NCBI RefSeq assembly: GCF_002752675.1
Contig: NZ_CP024608.1
Span: 7,068,001-7,132,000, forward strand
Source: Massilia violaceinigra
GTDB taxonomy: Bacteria > Pseudomonadota > Gammaproteobacteria > Burkholderiales > Burkholderiaceae_D
DNA: 64,000 bases
Direction of reading: 5' to 3'
Shown here one piece after another: positions 26,386 through 35,502 of the stretch. The notes beneath the pieces were generated by a model that saw nothing but the letters and a program-made list of their open reading frames with translations, had not been told where the DNA came from and did no database searches. Both the position numbers and the translations under genes were made by a program. The number at the start of each line of letters is the position of its first letter. Within the stretch, counting starts at the first letter, position 1.

Positions 26386-28419
26386 ATGCATCCGACACCG
26401 AACCACCCTCTTCGCCCCGCGCTGGCCGCCGTGTTCGCTACTGCGCTGGCCAGCACGGCCCCGTTAGCCGTGGCCGAGCCCGACCACCATCAAGACCTGA
26501 ATGCGCTGCCGATCGAGCAACTGCTGAATCTGGAAATCATCACCGCCTCCAAGTTCGCGCAGAAAATCAGCGAAGCGCCTTCGTCGGTGTCGGTGATCAC
26601 CGCGGAAGATATCCGCCGCTTCGGCTATCGCTCCCTGGCCGACATCCTGCGCAGCGTGCGCGGGGTCTATGTGACGGACGACCGCAACTACAGCTACGTC
26701 GGCACGCGCGGCTCCGGCCGCCCTGGCGACTTCAACACCCGCCTGCTGATCCTGGTCGATGGCCGCCGCCTCAACGACATGGTGTTCGACCAGGGCGCCG
26801 TCGGCACCGAGTTTCCCATCGATGTCAGCCTGGTCGAACGGGTCGAATTCGTGCCCGGACCGGGATCGGCCATGTATGGCAGCAGCGCGTTTTTCGGTGT
26901 CGTCAACGTCCTCACCAAGACCGGCGCCACGCACCAGGGCACCACGGTCAGCGCCAGCGCCGCCAGCGCCGGCACGCGCAAGGCGCGCCTGGCAAGCGGC
27001 TTTGCGCGCGCCAATGGCATCGACCTGCTGCTGGGCGCTTCCTGGCTGGAGCGCAAGGGAAGCGACCAGTATTTCCCCGAATACGACGACGCGGCCCACA
27101 ACTTCGGCGTGGCGCGCAACCTCGACCATGACGGCTACAAGCGCGCCTTCGCCAAGCTGTCATGGGGAAGCGTCGCGGCCAGCGCGTATCTGGGCCGGCG
27201 CACCAGGGGCATCTCGACCGCGTCCTACGGCCAGCAGTTCAACGATCCGCGCAGCCGCACCGTCGACGAATACGCCTCCGCCAGCGCCTCCTGGCAGGCG
27301 GCGCTGAGCCCGACCCTGGAAGTGCATGCCGGCGTCAACCTGCACAGGTACCGCTACCAGGGCACCTATATCTACGTGCCCGACAGCGCAACCGTCAACA
27401 TCGACGCGGCCGAGAGCCGTACCGTGGCGTCCGAAGTACGCCTGCTGAGCACGGCATTTCGGAACCACAAGATCATCGCCGGCGCCGAGTACGCCAGCGA
27501 CGGCAAACGCATGCTGAGCAACCACGACCTGGATCCCTACACCTTTTCCCTGCTCAGCGACAGTCCCAAAAAACGCGCCGGCGTGTACCTGCAGGACGAG
27601 TTCCGGCTGGGCGAACGGGTGATCCTCAATGCCGGACTGCGCCACGACCACGATGATGAAGGTGGCGGGGTGAGCAATCCGCGCATCGCCCTGATCGTCA
27701 AGGCCGCCGCGCATACCACGCTCAAGGCACTGTACGGCACCGCCTACCGTTCCCCGAATGCCTACGAGCGCTACTACGCCACGAACACAGGTTTCAAACT
27801 CAATCCCGCCCTCAGGCCCGAGCACATCAAAACCTATGAACTGATCGGCGAGTACTTCCCATCAGAAAATTTCAGGGCCAGCGCCTCGGTCTTCCAGTAC
27901 CGCTTCACCGACCTGATCGCCCTCGCCACCGATCCGCTCGACAGCAAGCTGGTCCAGTCGAACATCGATTCGGCCCGTTCCAAAGGCGCCGAGTTCGAGG
28001 CGGAATGGCTGCGCGATGACGGCAGTTCGCTCAAAACCAGCGTCAGCCTGCAGTACGTGCACAACGGCGCCAACGGCGAATGGCTGAGCAACTCGCCGCG
28101 CCAGCTGTTCAAGCTCAACTACGCCAAGCCGCTCCGGCGCGATACCCTGCGCGCCGCGCTCGAGTACCAGTTCACCAGCCGCCGCCGCACCGCGGCGGAC
28201 GGCCACATCGGCGGGTTCGGCCTGTTCAACGTCACCGTCCTGGGCCACCCCATGGGCAAGCACCTGGAGCTGTCCGCCAGCATCTACAACCTGCTCGACA
28301 AGCACTACGCCGATTCCGCCAGCGAAGAGCACTACGACAGCAGCAGCCCGGCCCGCCATCTGAACGCCATCGGCCAGGATGGACGCAGTTGGCGCCTGCA
28401 GGCGAGCTACACCTTCTGA
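26386..28419 (+). CDS. TonB-dependent receptor
   Basis: A 677-residue outer-membrane receptor with signal peptide (to about residue 30, ending AVAEP), plug domain (ITASKFAQKISEAPSSVSVI, then LLILVDGRRLNDM and RVEFVPGPGSAMYGSSAF) and a 22-strand-type barrel ending in the terminal aromatic residue (RLQASYTF). A TonB box is not obvious. The start at 26386 has an AGGA 9 bases upstream; the longer in-frame ATG at 26308 lacks a signal peptide. It lies immediately before YfiR-like and GGDEF-EAL genes and is probably co-transcribed, so its cargo or occupancy may feed into c-di-GMP control. Ligand unknown. Confidence 0.92.
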   Translation: MHPTPNHPLRPALAAVFATALASTAPLAVAEPDHHQDLNALPIEQLLNLEIITASKFAQKISEAPSSVSVITAEDIRRFGYRSLADILRSVRGVYVTDDRNYSYVGTRGSGRPGDFNTRLLILVDGRRLNDMVFDQGAVGTEFPIDVSLVERVEFVPGPGSAMYGSSAFFGVVNVLTKTGATHQGTTVSASAASAGTRKARLASGFARANGIDLLLGASWLERKGSDQYFPEYDDAAHNFGVARNLDHDGYKRAFAKLSWGSVAASAYLGRRTRGISTASYGQQFNDPRSRTVDEYASASASWQAALSPTLEVHAGVNLHRYRYQGTYIYVPDSATVNIDAAESRTVASEVRLLSTAFRNHKIIAGAEYASDGKRMLSNHDLDPYTFSLLSDSPKKRAGVYLQDEFRLGERVILNAGLRHDHDDEGGGVSNPRIALIVKAAAHTTLKALYGTAYRSPNAYERYYATNTGFKLNPALRPEHIKTYELIGEYFPSENFRASASVFQYRFTDLIALATDPLDSKLVQSNIDSARSKGAEFEAEWLRDDGSSLKTSVSLQYVHNGANGEWLSNSPRQLFKLNYAKPLRRDTLRAALEYQFTSRRRTAADGHIGGFGLFNVTVLGHPMGKHLELSASIYNLLDKHYADSASEEHYDSSSPARHLNAIGQDGRSWRLQASYTF

Positions 28420-28420
28420 T

Positions 28421-28990
28421 ATGCGCCTGCGCCCCGCTTCCCTCCGCGCCGCGTGGCTGGCCGGCATAGCGCGCCGGCGGCATTGCTGCGCCCTTGCCGT
28501 CGCCTTGCTGCTGCCCGCTTCCGCCCAGACTCAGGCCCCGGCTGCTGCTGAATACGCGGCGAAAGCGGCATTCATCTACAACTTCGCCTTGTTCAGCACG
28601 TTTCCGAATGCCCAGGCCAAGCTGATCAGGCTATGCGTTCTCGGGCGCGATCCGTTCGGCAATCTGCTCGCCAGCCTGGAGGGCAAGCCGCTGGGCGAAG
28701 CGAAGATGACGATCGCCTACCCACGTTCCGGCCACGACGCGCTCAAGCAGTGCCAGATCGTGTTCATCAGCGCCTCCGAAACCGACAGCGTGGCCCTGCT
28801 GGCGCAATCGGCGCGCCAGGAAGGCGTGCTCACGGTCTCCGACGCGAAAGGGGCGGCGCGCATGGGCATCATGGTCGAACTGGACGTCGAGGACAAGCGC
28901 ATCGCCTTCGAGTTCAACGCCGAGGCGGCCCGCGCCGCCAATATCGCGCTCAGTTCCAAAGTGCTGCGCCTCGCGCGCGCGGTCTATTGA
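28421..28990 (+). CDS. YfiR family periplasmic regulator
   Basis: A 189-residue protein with an N-terminal signal sequence (basic start, hydrophobic core ALAVALLLPASAQ) and a YfiR/DUF4154 domain: EYAAKAAFIYNFALFSTFP near the start and the later GVLTVSDAKGAARMGIMVELDVEDKRIAFEFN stretch are typical (given here in part: LTVSDAKGAAR). In Pseudomonas YfiR is the periplasmic repressor of the diguanylate cyclase YfiN. It begins one base after the TonB-dependent receptor stop codon and is followed within 20 bp by a membrane GGDEF-EAL protein, the expected partner. Confidence 0.85.
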   Translation: MRLRPASLRAAWLAGIARRRHCCALAVALLLPASAQTQAPAAAEYAAKAAFIYNFALFSTFPNAQAKLIRLCVLGRDPFGNLLASLEGKPLGEAKMTIAYPRSGHDALKQCQIVFISASETDSVALLAQSARQEGVLTVSDAKGAARMGIMVELDVEDKRIAFEFNAEAARAANIALSSKVLRLARAVY

Positions 28991-29010
28991 ACCAACGAAA
29001 CGGACCCATC

Positions 29011-31107
29011 ATGAAACGCCCCTGGCCTCGCCGCCGCAGCCGCACACAAACCCTGAGCACCAAGCTTAAGTGGGCAAACCTGGTCACCAGCGGGACCGTC
29101 ATCCTGCTCTCCACCCTGTTCCTGCTCGGAATCCAGACCTATTTCTTCACGGCGGCCCTGGTGCGCCAGACCCAGGCGCAAGCGGCGATGGGCAGCGAAA
29201 ACATGTCGGCCGCCATGCTCTTCGGCGACCGGCACGCCGCCAGCGATATCCTGGCCGCCCTGCGCGTGGTGTCGGATGTGCAGTCGGCCGTGGTCTACGA
29301 CAACGCCAACAAGCGCTTCGCCAGCTACCTGCGCGACGCCGGGGCGGCCCCGGTCGCGCTGCGGCACGACAGCGGCAGCGGCTACGCCCTGTCGTACCGC
29401 CACGTCACCGTGGTCGAGCCGCTGATGGTCAAGCGCCAGCGGCTCGGCACCCTCATCGTGCAAAGTTCGCTGGACAACGTCTATCGCCAGCTCGCGTTTT
29501 ACCTTGCGCTCACCATTCCCCTCATGCTCGCGGTACTGGCCATCGCCCATCTGGTGCTGTCGCGCCTGCAGCGTTTCATTACCGATCCCCTGCGCGCGCT
29601 GTCGGAAACGAGCGCCCAGATCTCGCGCCTGGGCGACTACGCGATCCGCGCCGAGGTCAGCTCGCTGGCCGATATCGGCACGCTCTCGACAGCGTTCAAC
29701 ACCATGCTCGACCGCATCCAGAAGCGCGAGAGCGAACTCGAGGCCGAGATTGCCGAGCGCAAACGGGTCGAGGTCAAGCTCGACCGCCTGGCCCACTTCG
29801 ACAATGTGACCCAGCTGCACAATCGCCACTTCTTCAACGACCGGCTCGAAGCCGTCATCGCCCGCGCCCAGCGCTGCCGCGAGCGCGCCGTGGTGATGTT
29901 CATCGACCTCGACAACTTCAAGACCGTCAACGACACGCTGGGGCACGATATCGGCGACGAACTGCTGCGCCTGGTCTCGCGCAGCCTCACCGAAACCGTG
30001 CGCCCCGGCGACGCCATTGCCCGCATCGGCGGCGACGAGTTCGCCATCATCCTGGAAAACGTCCACCAGATCGGCGACGCCTCGATGGTCGCCGAAAAGT
30101 GCCTGCTGCGCATTGCCCAGCCAATCGCCATTTCGGGCCACGAAATTCACATCAGCGCCAGCATCGGCATCAGCGTGTATCCGGACGATGCATTGACGAT
30201 GCACGAGTTGCTCAAATACGCCGACAGCGCCATGTACTATGCGAAAAACAGCGGCAAGAATGCCTACCGGCTGTTCACGCACAGCATGCAGGAAGATGCG
30301 CGCAAGCGCTTCACGCTCGACAACAACCTGCGCCGCGCGCTCGAACGCAAGGAATTCGTGCTGCACTACCAGCCCCAGATCGACCTGCGCAGCGGCGCCA
30401 TCTGCGGCGCCGAGGCTCTGATCCGCTGGATCCATCCGGAACTTGGCCTGATCAGCCCGGCCGACTTCATCCCGGTGGCCGAAGATACCGGCATGATCGT
30501 GGCGATCGGCGAATGGGTGCTGCGCGAAGCCTGCCACGAACTGCGCAGGTGGCATGACGCTGGCCACGGCGTGCGGATGTCGATCAACCTGTCGGGGCGC
30601 CAGCTGAGCGAGGAAGGGCTGGTTGCCTCGGTGCTGGCGATCGTCGACGACAGCGGGATCGACGCGCGCTGGCTGGAACTGGAGCTGACCGAAAGCATGC
30701 TGATGGACGCCTCGGCCAGCGTGATCGACAAACTGCATACGCTCAAGCGCGCCGGCATCGCGCTGGCGATCGACGATTTCGGCACCGGCTACTCTTCCAT
30801 GAGCTACCTCAAGACATTTCCGGTCAGCGCGCTGAAGATCGACCGCAGCTTCGTGCGCGACCTGCCGCACAGCACCGAAGACGCCGCCATCACGAAGGCC
30901 ATCATTGCCATTGCCCGGAGCTTGAAAATGGAAACGGTTGCGGAGGGTATTGAAACGCTGGAGCAAGGCGAATTCTTGCGCGCAAGCGGGTGCGACAAGG
31001 CGCAGGGCTATCACTACGGCAAGCCGATGCCGGCGGCGCAGATGCGCGAATTGCTCATGCGCCGCGAGCAGGAGACGGCCGAGCCGGCCCTGCCGTGCGA
31101 CGCGTGA
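29011..31107 (+). CDS. YfiN-like membrane GGDEF-EAL c-di-GMP enzyme
   Basis: A 698-residue protein: first membrane helix (about residues 24-50), a periplasmic CHASE8-type region, a second helix (about 165-190), a HAMP-like linker, a GGDEF domain (GGDEF intact at 340-344, preceded by RI) and a C-terminal EAL domain (EAL intact at 468-470, plus ELTES, DDFGTGYSS, KIDRSFV and VAEGIET). It can thus in principle make or degrade c-di-GMP; which activity wins is not readable. The architecture of the membrane part matches YfiN/TpbB, but YfiN itself has no EAL domain. It follows the yfiR-like gene, its likely periplasmic inhibitor, and the TonB-dependent receptor. Confidence 0.93.
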   Translation: MKRPWPRRRSRTQTLSTKLKWANLVTSGTVILLSTLFLLGIQTYFFTAALVRQTQAQAAMGSENMSAAMLFGDRHAASDILAALRVVSDVQSAVVYDNANKRFASYLRDAGAAPVALRHDSGSGYALSYRHVTVVEPLMVKRQRLGTLIVQSSLDNVYRQLAFYLALTIPLMLAVLAIAHLVLSRLQRFITDPLRALSETSAQISRLGDYAIRAEVSSLADIGTLSTAFNTMLDRIQKRESELEAEIAERKRVEVKLDRLAHFDNVTQLHNRHFFNDRLEAVIARAQRCRERAVVMFIDLDNFKTVNDTLGHDIGDELLRLVSRSLTETVRPGDAIARIGGDEFAIILENVHQIGDASMVAEKCLLRIAQPIAISGHEIHISASIGISVYPDDALTMHELLKYADSAMYYAKNSGKNAYRLFTHSMQEDARKRFTLDNNLRRALERKEFVLHYQPQIDLRSGAICGAEALIRWIHPELGLISPADFIPVAEDTGMIVAIGEWVLREACHELRRWHDAGHGVRMSINLSGRQLSEEGLVASVLAIVDDSGIDARWLELELTESMLMDASASVIDKLHTLKRAGIALAIDDFGTGYSSMSYLKTFPVSALKIDRSFVRDLPHSTEDAAITKAIIAIARSLKMETVAEGIETLEQGEFLRASGCDKAQGYHYGKPMPAAQMRELLMRREQETAEPALPCDA

Positions 31108-31151
31108 CGGACGGTGGCCGCCCCCCGCCTGCGCCGTGGCGGCCAGCGTCG

Positions 31152-31313
31152 TCAGCGCGCGGGCATCGGCATCAGCGCGTTGCTGAACATCGATAAGCCT
31201 GCGCGCATGGTGGACCGTAATAAAGCCAGTTCCTCTTCAGACCACGCGGGACAATAGACCGCTTCGTCCTCTGGCCTGAGCACGCTGTTGGCCGTGTCGC
31301 CACTCACGTCCAT
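31152..31313 (-). CDS. Small hypothetical protein (53 aa)
   Basis: A frame of 53 codons, MDVSGDTANSVLRPEDEAVY then a short acidic-to-hydrophobic stretch ending ALMPMPAR. A GGAAA lies about 6 bases before the ATG. The acidic, non-membrane N-terminus and the AT-rich promoter-like region upstream make it plausible, but no family is recognised, so it could be spurious. It is divergent from the pectate lyase gene and shares its 156-bp intergenic region with the dyad at 31354-31379. Confidence 0.35.
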   Translation of the reverse strand: MDVSGDTANSVLRPEDEAVYCPAWSEEELALLRSTMRAGLSMFSNALMPMPAR

Positions 31314-31353
31314 GTCATTTCCAGCCCTATTAAAAATTGCATACATCTTTAGG

Positions 31354-31379
31354 AAATGCATATACATGTATGTACATTT
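31354..31379. promoter_or_regulatory. Candidate operator: 26-bp imperfect dyad upstream of pectate lyase
   Basis: An inverted repeat centred on TACATGTA (31363-31370) matches at 11 of 13 positions on each side (centre between 31366 and 31367). It sits in a markedly AT-rich patch of a GC-rich genome, about 90 bp before the pectate lyase start and about 40 bp before the divergent small ORF start, a typical place for a dimeric regulator binding site. Confidence 0.5.
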
Positions 31380-31469
31380 TAGCTGATAGCATCCATTTCT
31401 TTTCATTTCAATAACACAAGTGTGCCCATGTCGTGGCCTGCTTGCCAACCATCCGGAGCTACACCAGCC

Positions 31470-33083
31470 ATGACCGAATTCCCCGTTTTCGACGCGTCGA
31501 TCCGTCTGTTTCCCGCACGGCGCATGGCCGCCCTGGCCGCCTCGCTTGCCCTTCCATTGGCCCTGATGGCAACGAGCGCCAGCGCCGCCAATTGCAGCGC
31601 CCCCGTGTACAACGGCGGTTTGTATAACGTCGTCAACGCCGCGTCCGGTAAAGTGCTCGACGTCGTCGCCGGCTCGACCCAGGGCGCGGCCGAAGTCCAG
31701 CAGTGGGGTTCCGGAAACAGCGCCAACCAGCAATTCTATCTGCGCGACGCCGGTAACGGTTACTGGACCATGCAAGCCAAGCACAGCGGCCTGCTGCTCG
31801 ACGTGCTGAACCTGTCCGCCAACGATGGCGCCAGGATCATCCAATGGAACGCCACCGGCGCCCACAACCAGCAATGGCTGCTCAAAAAGTCGACCAGCGG
31901 CGGCTACAACGTCGTCGCGCGCCACTCGGGCAAGTCGCTCACCGTGGGCGACAGCAACAGCGGCTCGCGCGTCTACCAGGCGACTGACACCGCCGGCGGC
32001 CAGCAGCGCTGGTTCTTCAACCCGACCAACGGTTCCTGCGGCGGCCCGGCGCCGGACGGCTTCGCGGCCCAGAGCGGCACCGACGGCTTGAGCACCACCA
32101 CCGGTGGCGGCAACACCGCCCCCATTACCGTGACCTCGTGCAGCGCCCTGTCCAGCGCCCTGACGTCGAAATCCGCCGCGGTGATCCAGATTCCGGCCGG
32201 CACCACCATCGATTGCCGCACCGCCGTGCGTTCGGAAAGCACCTGCGCGGTCGCCTGCCCCACTTACCAGGATCCGGGCAAGTACACCTACCGCGTTCCG
32301 GTCGGCACGCAGACCTGCAAGGAACTCGGCTCGACCAACGAAACGCGCTACATGCGCCCGCGCGATGAAAGCAGTATCTGGGTCGGTTCCAACAAGACCC
32401 TGGTCGGCCTGAACAAGGATGCGCGCATCATCGGTGCCTCGTTCATCGTGCGCGACGCCAAGAACATCATCATCCGCAACCTGGCCATCGACAACATCAA
32501 CCCCGGCCTGGTCGAAGCGGGCGACGGCATCACCATCACCAAGTCGAGCCACGTATGGATCGACCATGTGCGCTTCAACAAGATCAGCGACGGCCACGTC
32601 GACATCCAGGACAGCAAGAACATCACCCTCAGCTGGAACCGCTTTGACGGCACCAACGAGGCTGTCTGCGGCAACCAGCACCACTACACCAACGCGTTCA
32701 GCAACTCGCAGGTGACCTTGCACCATAACTTCTGGAACAAGACCTCGGGCCGCAATCCGAAGCTCATGGGCGCGGCATCCCGCACTCACCTGTACAACAA
32801 CTACTGGCTCGACGTGCCCTACTTCGCCATCGCCGCCGATGACCTTGCGCAAGTAAAAGTGGAAGGAAACTTCTTTGCCAACACGGCCAGGCCGCACTGG
32901 AACGGCAGCAACGGGCTGATCGATGCCAACATCGCCTCGAACCGCTACACCGGCAAGTCGGAAACCGATGTGGAGAAGGATACCGGCGCCAAGGTGTTCA
33001 GCGACACCGTGCTGTTCCCGTACAAGCTCGACAACGTCGACAACCTGCCGGCCGCGCTGACCAGCGGCACCGGCGCACGCTGA
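31470..33083 (+). CDS. Secreted pectate lyase (PL1) with ricin-type lectin domain
   Basis: About 537 residues: signal peptide ending in SASA, an N-terminal ricin-type beta-trefoil (CBM13-like) domain with QQWGSGNSANQQFYL and NQQWLLKK-type QxW repeats (about residues 45-190), and a C-terminal right-handed parallel beta-helix of family PL1 (VWIDHV, then DGHVDIQDSKNITLSWN with calcium-binding aspartates, and SGRNPKLMG with the catalytic-type arginine). It would cleave polygalacturonate by beta-elimination outside the cell. I chose the start at 31470 (GGAG 11 bases upstream) but 31422 or 31524 are possible. A plant-associated or plant-litter lifestyle is suggested. Confidence 0.93.
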   Translation: MTEFPVFDASIRLFPARRMAALAASLALPLALMATSASAANCSAPVYNGGLYNVVNAASGKVLDVVAGSTQGAAEVQQWGSGNSANQQFYLRDAGNGYWTMQAKHSGLLLDVLNLSANDGARIIQWNATGAHNQQWLLKKSTSGGYNVVARHSGKSLTVGDSNSGSRVYQATDTAGGQQRWFFNPTNGSCGGPAPDGFAAQSGTDGLSTTTGGGNTAPITVTSCSALSSALTSKSAAVIQIPAGTTIDCRTAVRSESTCAVACPTYQDPGKYTYRVPVGTQTCKELGSTNETRYMRPRDESSIWVGSNKTLVGLNKDARIIGASFIVRDAKNIIIRNLAIDNINPGLVEAGDGITITKSSHVWIDHVRFNKISDGHVDIQDSKNITLSWNRFDGTNEAVCGNQHHYTNAFSNSQVTLHHNFWNKTSGRNPKLMGAASRTHLYNNYWLDVPYFAIAADDLAQVKVEGNFFANTARPHWNGSNGLIDANIASNRYTGKSETDVEKDTGAKVFSDTVLFPYKLDNVDNLPAALTSGTGAR

Positions 33084-33165
33084 TCCGCAGTCCGGCTGGC
33101 GTGGCCGGGGCGCTCGTGATACCGTTGCCGCTGTTGCCGGCAACGGCATCGACCAAGGACCCCGA

Positions 33166-33549
33166 TTGCACCAGCGCTCGTCATTCATCCCCGCCGACAA
33201 ACACGACCTGGACGCCGTGCGGGCCGCCATCGCTGCCGGCTGGCCCGCCATCGCCCCGGTCGTGCCTGATCTGCTGGTATGGATGCAAGACCTCAACTGG
33301 CCGGTGGCGAAAGAGCTCGCGCCCTTGCTCGTCAGCCTGGGCGCGCCGCTCGCGCCCGCCATCAGGCAGATTCTCGATGGCGACGACGGCATCTGGAAAC
33401 ATCACCTGATTTTCCGCGTGGTGGTGCGCTCGCCTGCCCTGCTGCAGGCGCTGGCCGCCGACCTGCACCGGCTCGCCGCCGACCCAAGCGCGTCGGACCG
33501 CGCCGAAGAAGTCGACGTGGAAGCGCGCGAAGCCCTGCTGCTCCTGTAG
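33166..33549 (+). CDS. DUF5071 family protein
   Basis: A 127-residue protein starting at a TTG with AAGGAC 5 bases upstream. The pattern IPADKHDLDAVRAAI, then LLVWMQDLNWPVAKELAPLL and GIWKHHLIFRV fits DUF5071, a small domain of unknown function related to HEAT-like folds. It precedes a DUF4303 protein on the same strand by 190 bp. Both domains are found in gene neighbourhoods that resemble immunity-protein arrays in some genomes; that connection here is inference. Confidence 0.8.
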   Translation: MHQRSSFIPADKHDLDAVRAAIAAGWPAIAPVVPDLLVWMQDLNWPVAKELAPLLVSLGAPLAPAIRQILDGDDGIWKHHLIFRVVVRSPALLQALAADLHRLAADPSASDRAEEVDVEAREALLLL

Positions 33550-33739
33550 CGGCGGCACCGCCGGTGCGCCATGCGTGCGGCCGGCAGCCCAGATTGCACG
33601 TGACAGGAGCCGCCGCGCCCGTCATACTTCTTTCCGAACCAATAAGATTGCCCGTGCAGCAGCCGTATTTACCGAACAAAACACAGACGCTCCTCTGCGC
33701 GGGAATGCGATTTTCCCAACATAAAGCACAGACGCAACA

Positions 33740-34495
33740 ATGACGACGAACTGGTCACTTTTTCACAAATACGCCGGCACCAAGCCACGACAGTTTGTCG
33801 AGGTACGCGACCTCGGCACGGCAGTCTGGAGCGCCACCGGCATGGCCGAAACCTGGGGCACCGACACACTCGACGAACTGGCCAGCCCGGCCGCCGCCCA
33901 GGCGCGCTACGCGGCCCTGTGCGCCGACGCCGTGGCCGCCGGCTTCACGCTCACGCGCCAGGCCAATGTCGACCTGAACCGGCTCGATGCCGCCCTGCTG
34001 GCCAGCGAGATCCGCGACGGCGCCCGCAACGCCTTCAACGCCATGCGCGCGGCCCATCCGGACCAGACGCTCAACGCCTTCGCCCTGATCAGCGACGACA
34101 GCGCCATGACGATCGTCCCGCTTGCCAACAGCGTGGAGGCGCTCAGCGAGGACGGCGGCGGCGACGATATCCTGTGGAATCCGTCGGAATGGTCGTTCTT
34201 CGAGGAAGGCGCCTGGCTCGACATCGCCTACCGCATGATCCTGCCCTACCACCGAGATCTTCCCAACGAGGTCGACATCGACGCACTGCGCGCATGGGTG
34301 TTCGGCGCCTGCAGCGCGGCATTGCAGCAACTGGCCGACGAAGGCCTGTTCGGCGGCGCCGCCCAGCGCGATGCCGTGGCGCTGATGTTCCACGTCACCG
34401 ATGGCGACGGCGACGACGACGTCATCGAAGAACTCAACACGCCGGCATCGTTCCGGCGTTACGCGGCCTGGCGCGCCACCTGGGACAAGCGCTAA
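33740..34495 (+). CDS. DUF4303 protein with WGR-like N-terminal region
   Basis: A 251-residue protein. The C-terminal two thirds (from about 85) match the DUF4303 pattern: IRDGARNAFNAMRAAHPDQT, FALISDDSAMTIVPLANS and NPSEWSFFEEGAW. The N-terminal 75 residues (FVEVRDLGTAVWSATGMAET, then a GTDTL and a final GFTLTRQ) resemble a WGR domain, a fold that binds nucleic acids or proteins; that part is my inference. Function is unknown. A cytoplasmic location is likely, since no signal peptide is present. Confidence 0.75.
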   Translation: MTTNWSLFHKYAGTKPRQFVEVRDLGTAVWSATGMAETWGTDTLDELASPAAAQARYAALCADAVAAGFTLTRQANVDLNRLDAALLASEIRDGARNAFNAMRAAHPDQTLNAFALISDDSAMTIVPLANSVEALSEDGGGDDILWNPSEWSFFEEGAWLDIAYRMILPYHRDLPNEVDIDALRAWVFGACSAALQQLADEGLFGGAAQRDAVALMFHVTDGDGDDDVIEELNTPASFRRYAAWRATWDKR

Positions 34496-34559
34496 AGCCG
34501 CCTGAGCCCCGAAGCGCGGCATAAGGCCGTCCAGCAAGCGATCACAGAGGAAAAAATAT

Positions 34560-35228
34560 CTACCGCGCCAGCACCCGGCCGGTCACGCTGGCGCTGCGCG
34601 CGCCCGGAACGGACGGATCGTAGTCGAAGCGGCAGGATTGCACGTAATCGATCGCTTCGGCCACCAGCGCGTCCGGCTGGCTGCCGGCCTCGGCGGCGAT
34701 GCGCCATGGCACGCCGCCCGCGCCCACCATAAAGCGCAACAGCACCCCGCTGGCGCTGGTCGGCGCCGCGTCGAACGGAGCGAAGCGCGCAAAGCGCGGC
34801 GAATCCAGGCAACTGCCTGCGCGCAGAACCGGCGTGACGCCGGCCTCGCCATCGAGCTTCCAGTTGAACTGCATGGGATACGGTCCGGCGCGCTGCGCCG
34901 CGTCCAGGCCCGGCTTGAAGCGGCAGGCGGCGATCCCGGCCAGGGCGGCGTCGTCGAGCATTTTCCAGCCGCTCGTGCGCAGTAGGCGCGGCTGCACCAC
35001 GGCGCCGTCCGGCCCGATCGCAAACGACAGCGTGGTGCTGCCCTGCAGGTCGTACAGCAGCGCTTCGCGCGGCCAGGCCGGCGCCGGGCAGGCGCCAGCT
35101 CCCGCCAGCAAATGGCTGGGAAACGCCGGCACGGCCGCAGCCGGAGACGGCGCGGGCTTGTCCGGCACCTGCGCCACCGACGCGGCGGCAGCGGCGATGC
35201 ACACGCCAATGACTACTTTTCTGTTCAA
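34560..35228 (-). CDS. Periplasmic protein with TonB-C-like domains
   Basis: About 222 residues starting at a TTG (GGTGGAATGA just upstream) with an N-terminal signal or anchor (KVVIGVCIAAAAASVAQV). Two copies of a TonB C-terminal-like fold are seen: STTLSFAIGPDGAVVQPRLL with DAALAGIAACRFKPG, and ASGVLLRFMVGAGGVPWRI with EAIDYVQSCRFDYDP. Such energy-transducer-like proteins lack a clear ExbB/ExbD partner here, so it may be a TonB-family paralogue with another envelope role. It is divergent from the RDD-family gene across 274 bp. Confidence 0.75.
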   Translation of the reverse strand: MNRKVVIGVCIAAAAASVAQVPDKPAPSPAAAVPAFPSHLLAGAGACPAPAWPREALLYDLQGSTTLSFAIGPDGAVVQPRLLRTSGWKMLDDAALAGIAACRFKPGLDAAQRAGPYPMQFNWKLDGEAGVTPVLRAGSCLDSPRFARFAPFDAAPTSASGVLLRFMVGAGGVPWRIAAEAGSQPDALVAEAIDYVQSCRFDYDPSVPGARSASVTGRVLAR

Positions 35229-35502
35229 ATCATTCCACCCGATAAGCTGTGACGGGGCGGAAGCGACCTTGGTACACTTCCAGCATAAACAACGATACCA
35301 CGACGATACTGACTTCGACGGCGCCTGCAGCCGGCCTGCAACGTGGTCCTCCGCCCACAAACAGCGCTGCAATTTTCACATATTTGCCATCGATGCATCG
35401 TTTCTTGGGTACAATAAATACATCCTACAGTAAATTTAACACGGCAAAACGCATGGCGGTACTAAAATCAGCGGCATTCCGGCAGCGCGAAGAGGCCCCC
35501 GC

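Noticed and set aside
26244..27131. 295-codon plus-strand frame at the receptor start
   Set aside because: Out-of-frame shadow of the TonB-dependent receptor; arginine-rich, no domain.
28984..31014. 676-codon minus-strand frame opposite the GGDEF-EAL gene
   Set aside because: Composition is H/V/G/D-rich as expected of an antisense reading of a high-GC gene; no family features.
31314..33392. 746-codon minus-strand frame covering the pectate lyase
   Set aside because: Antisense shadow apart from its last 53 codons, which alone may be a small protein; the rest overlaps the pectate lyase gene.
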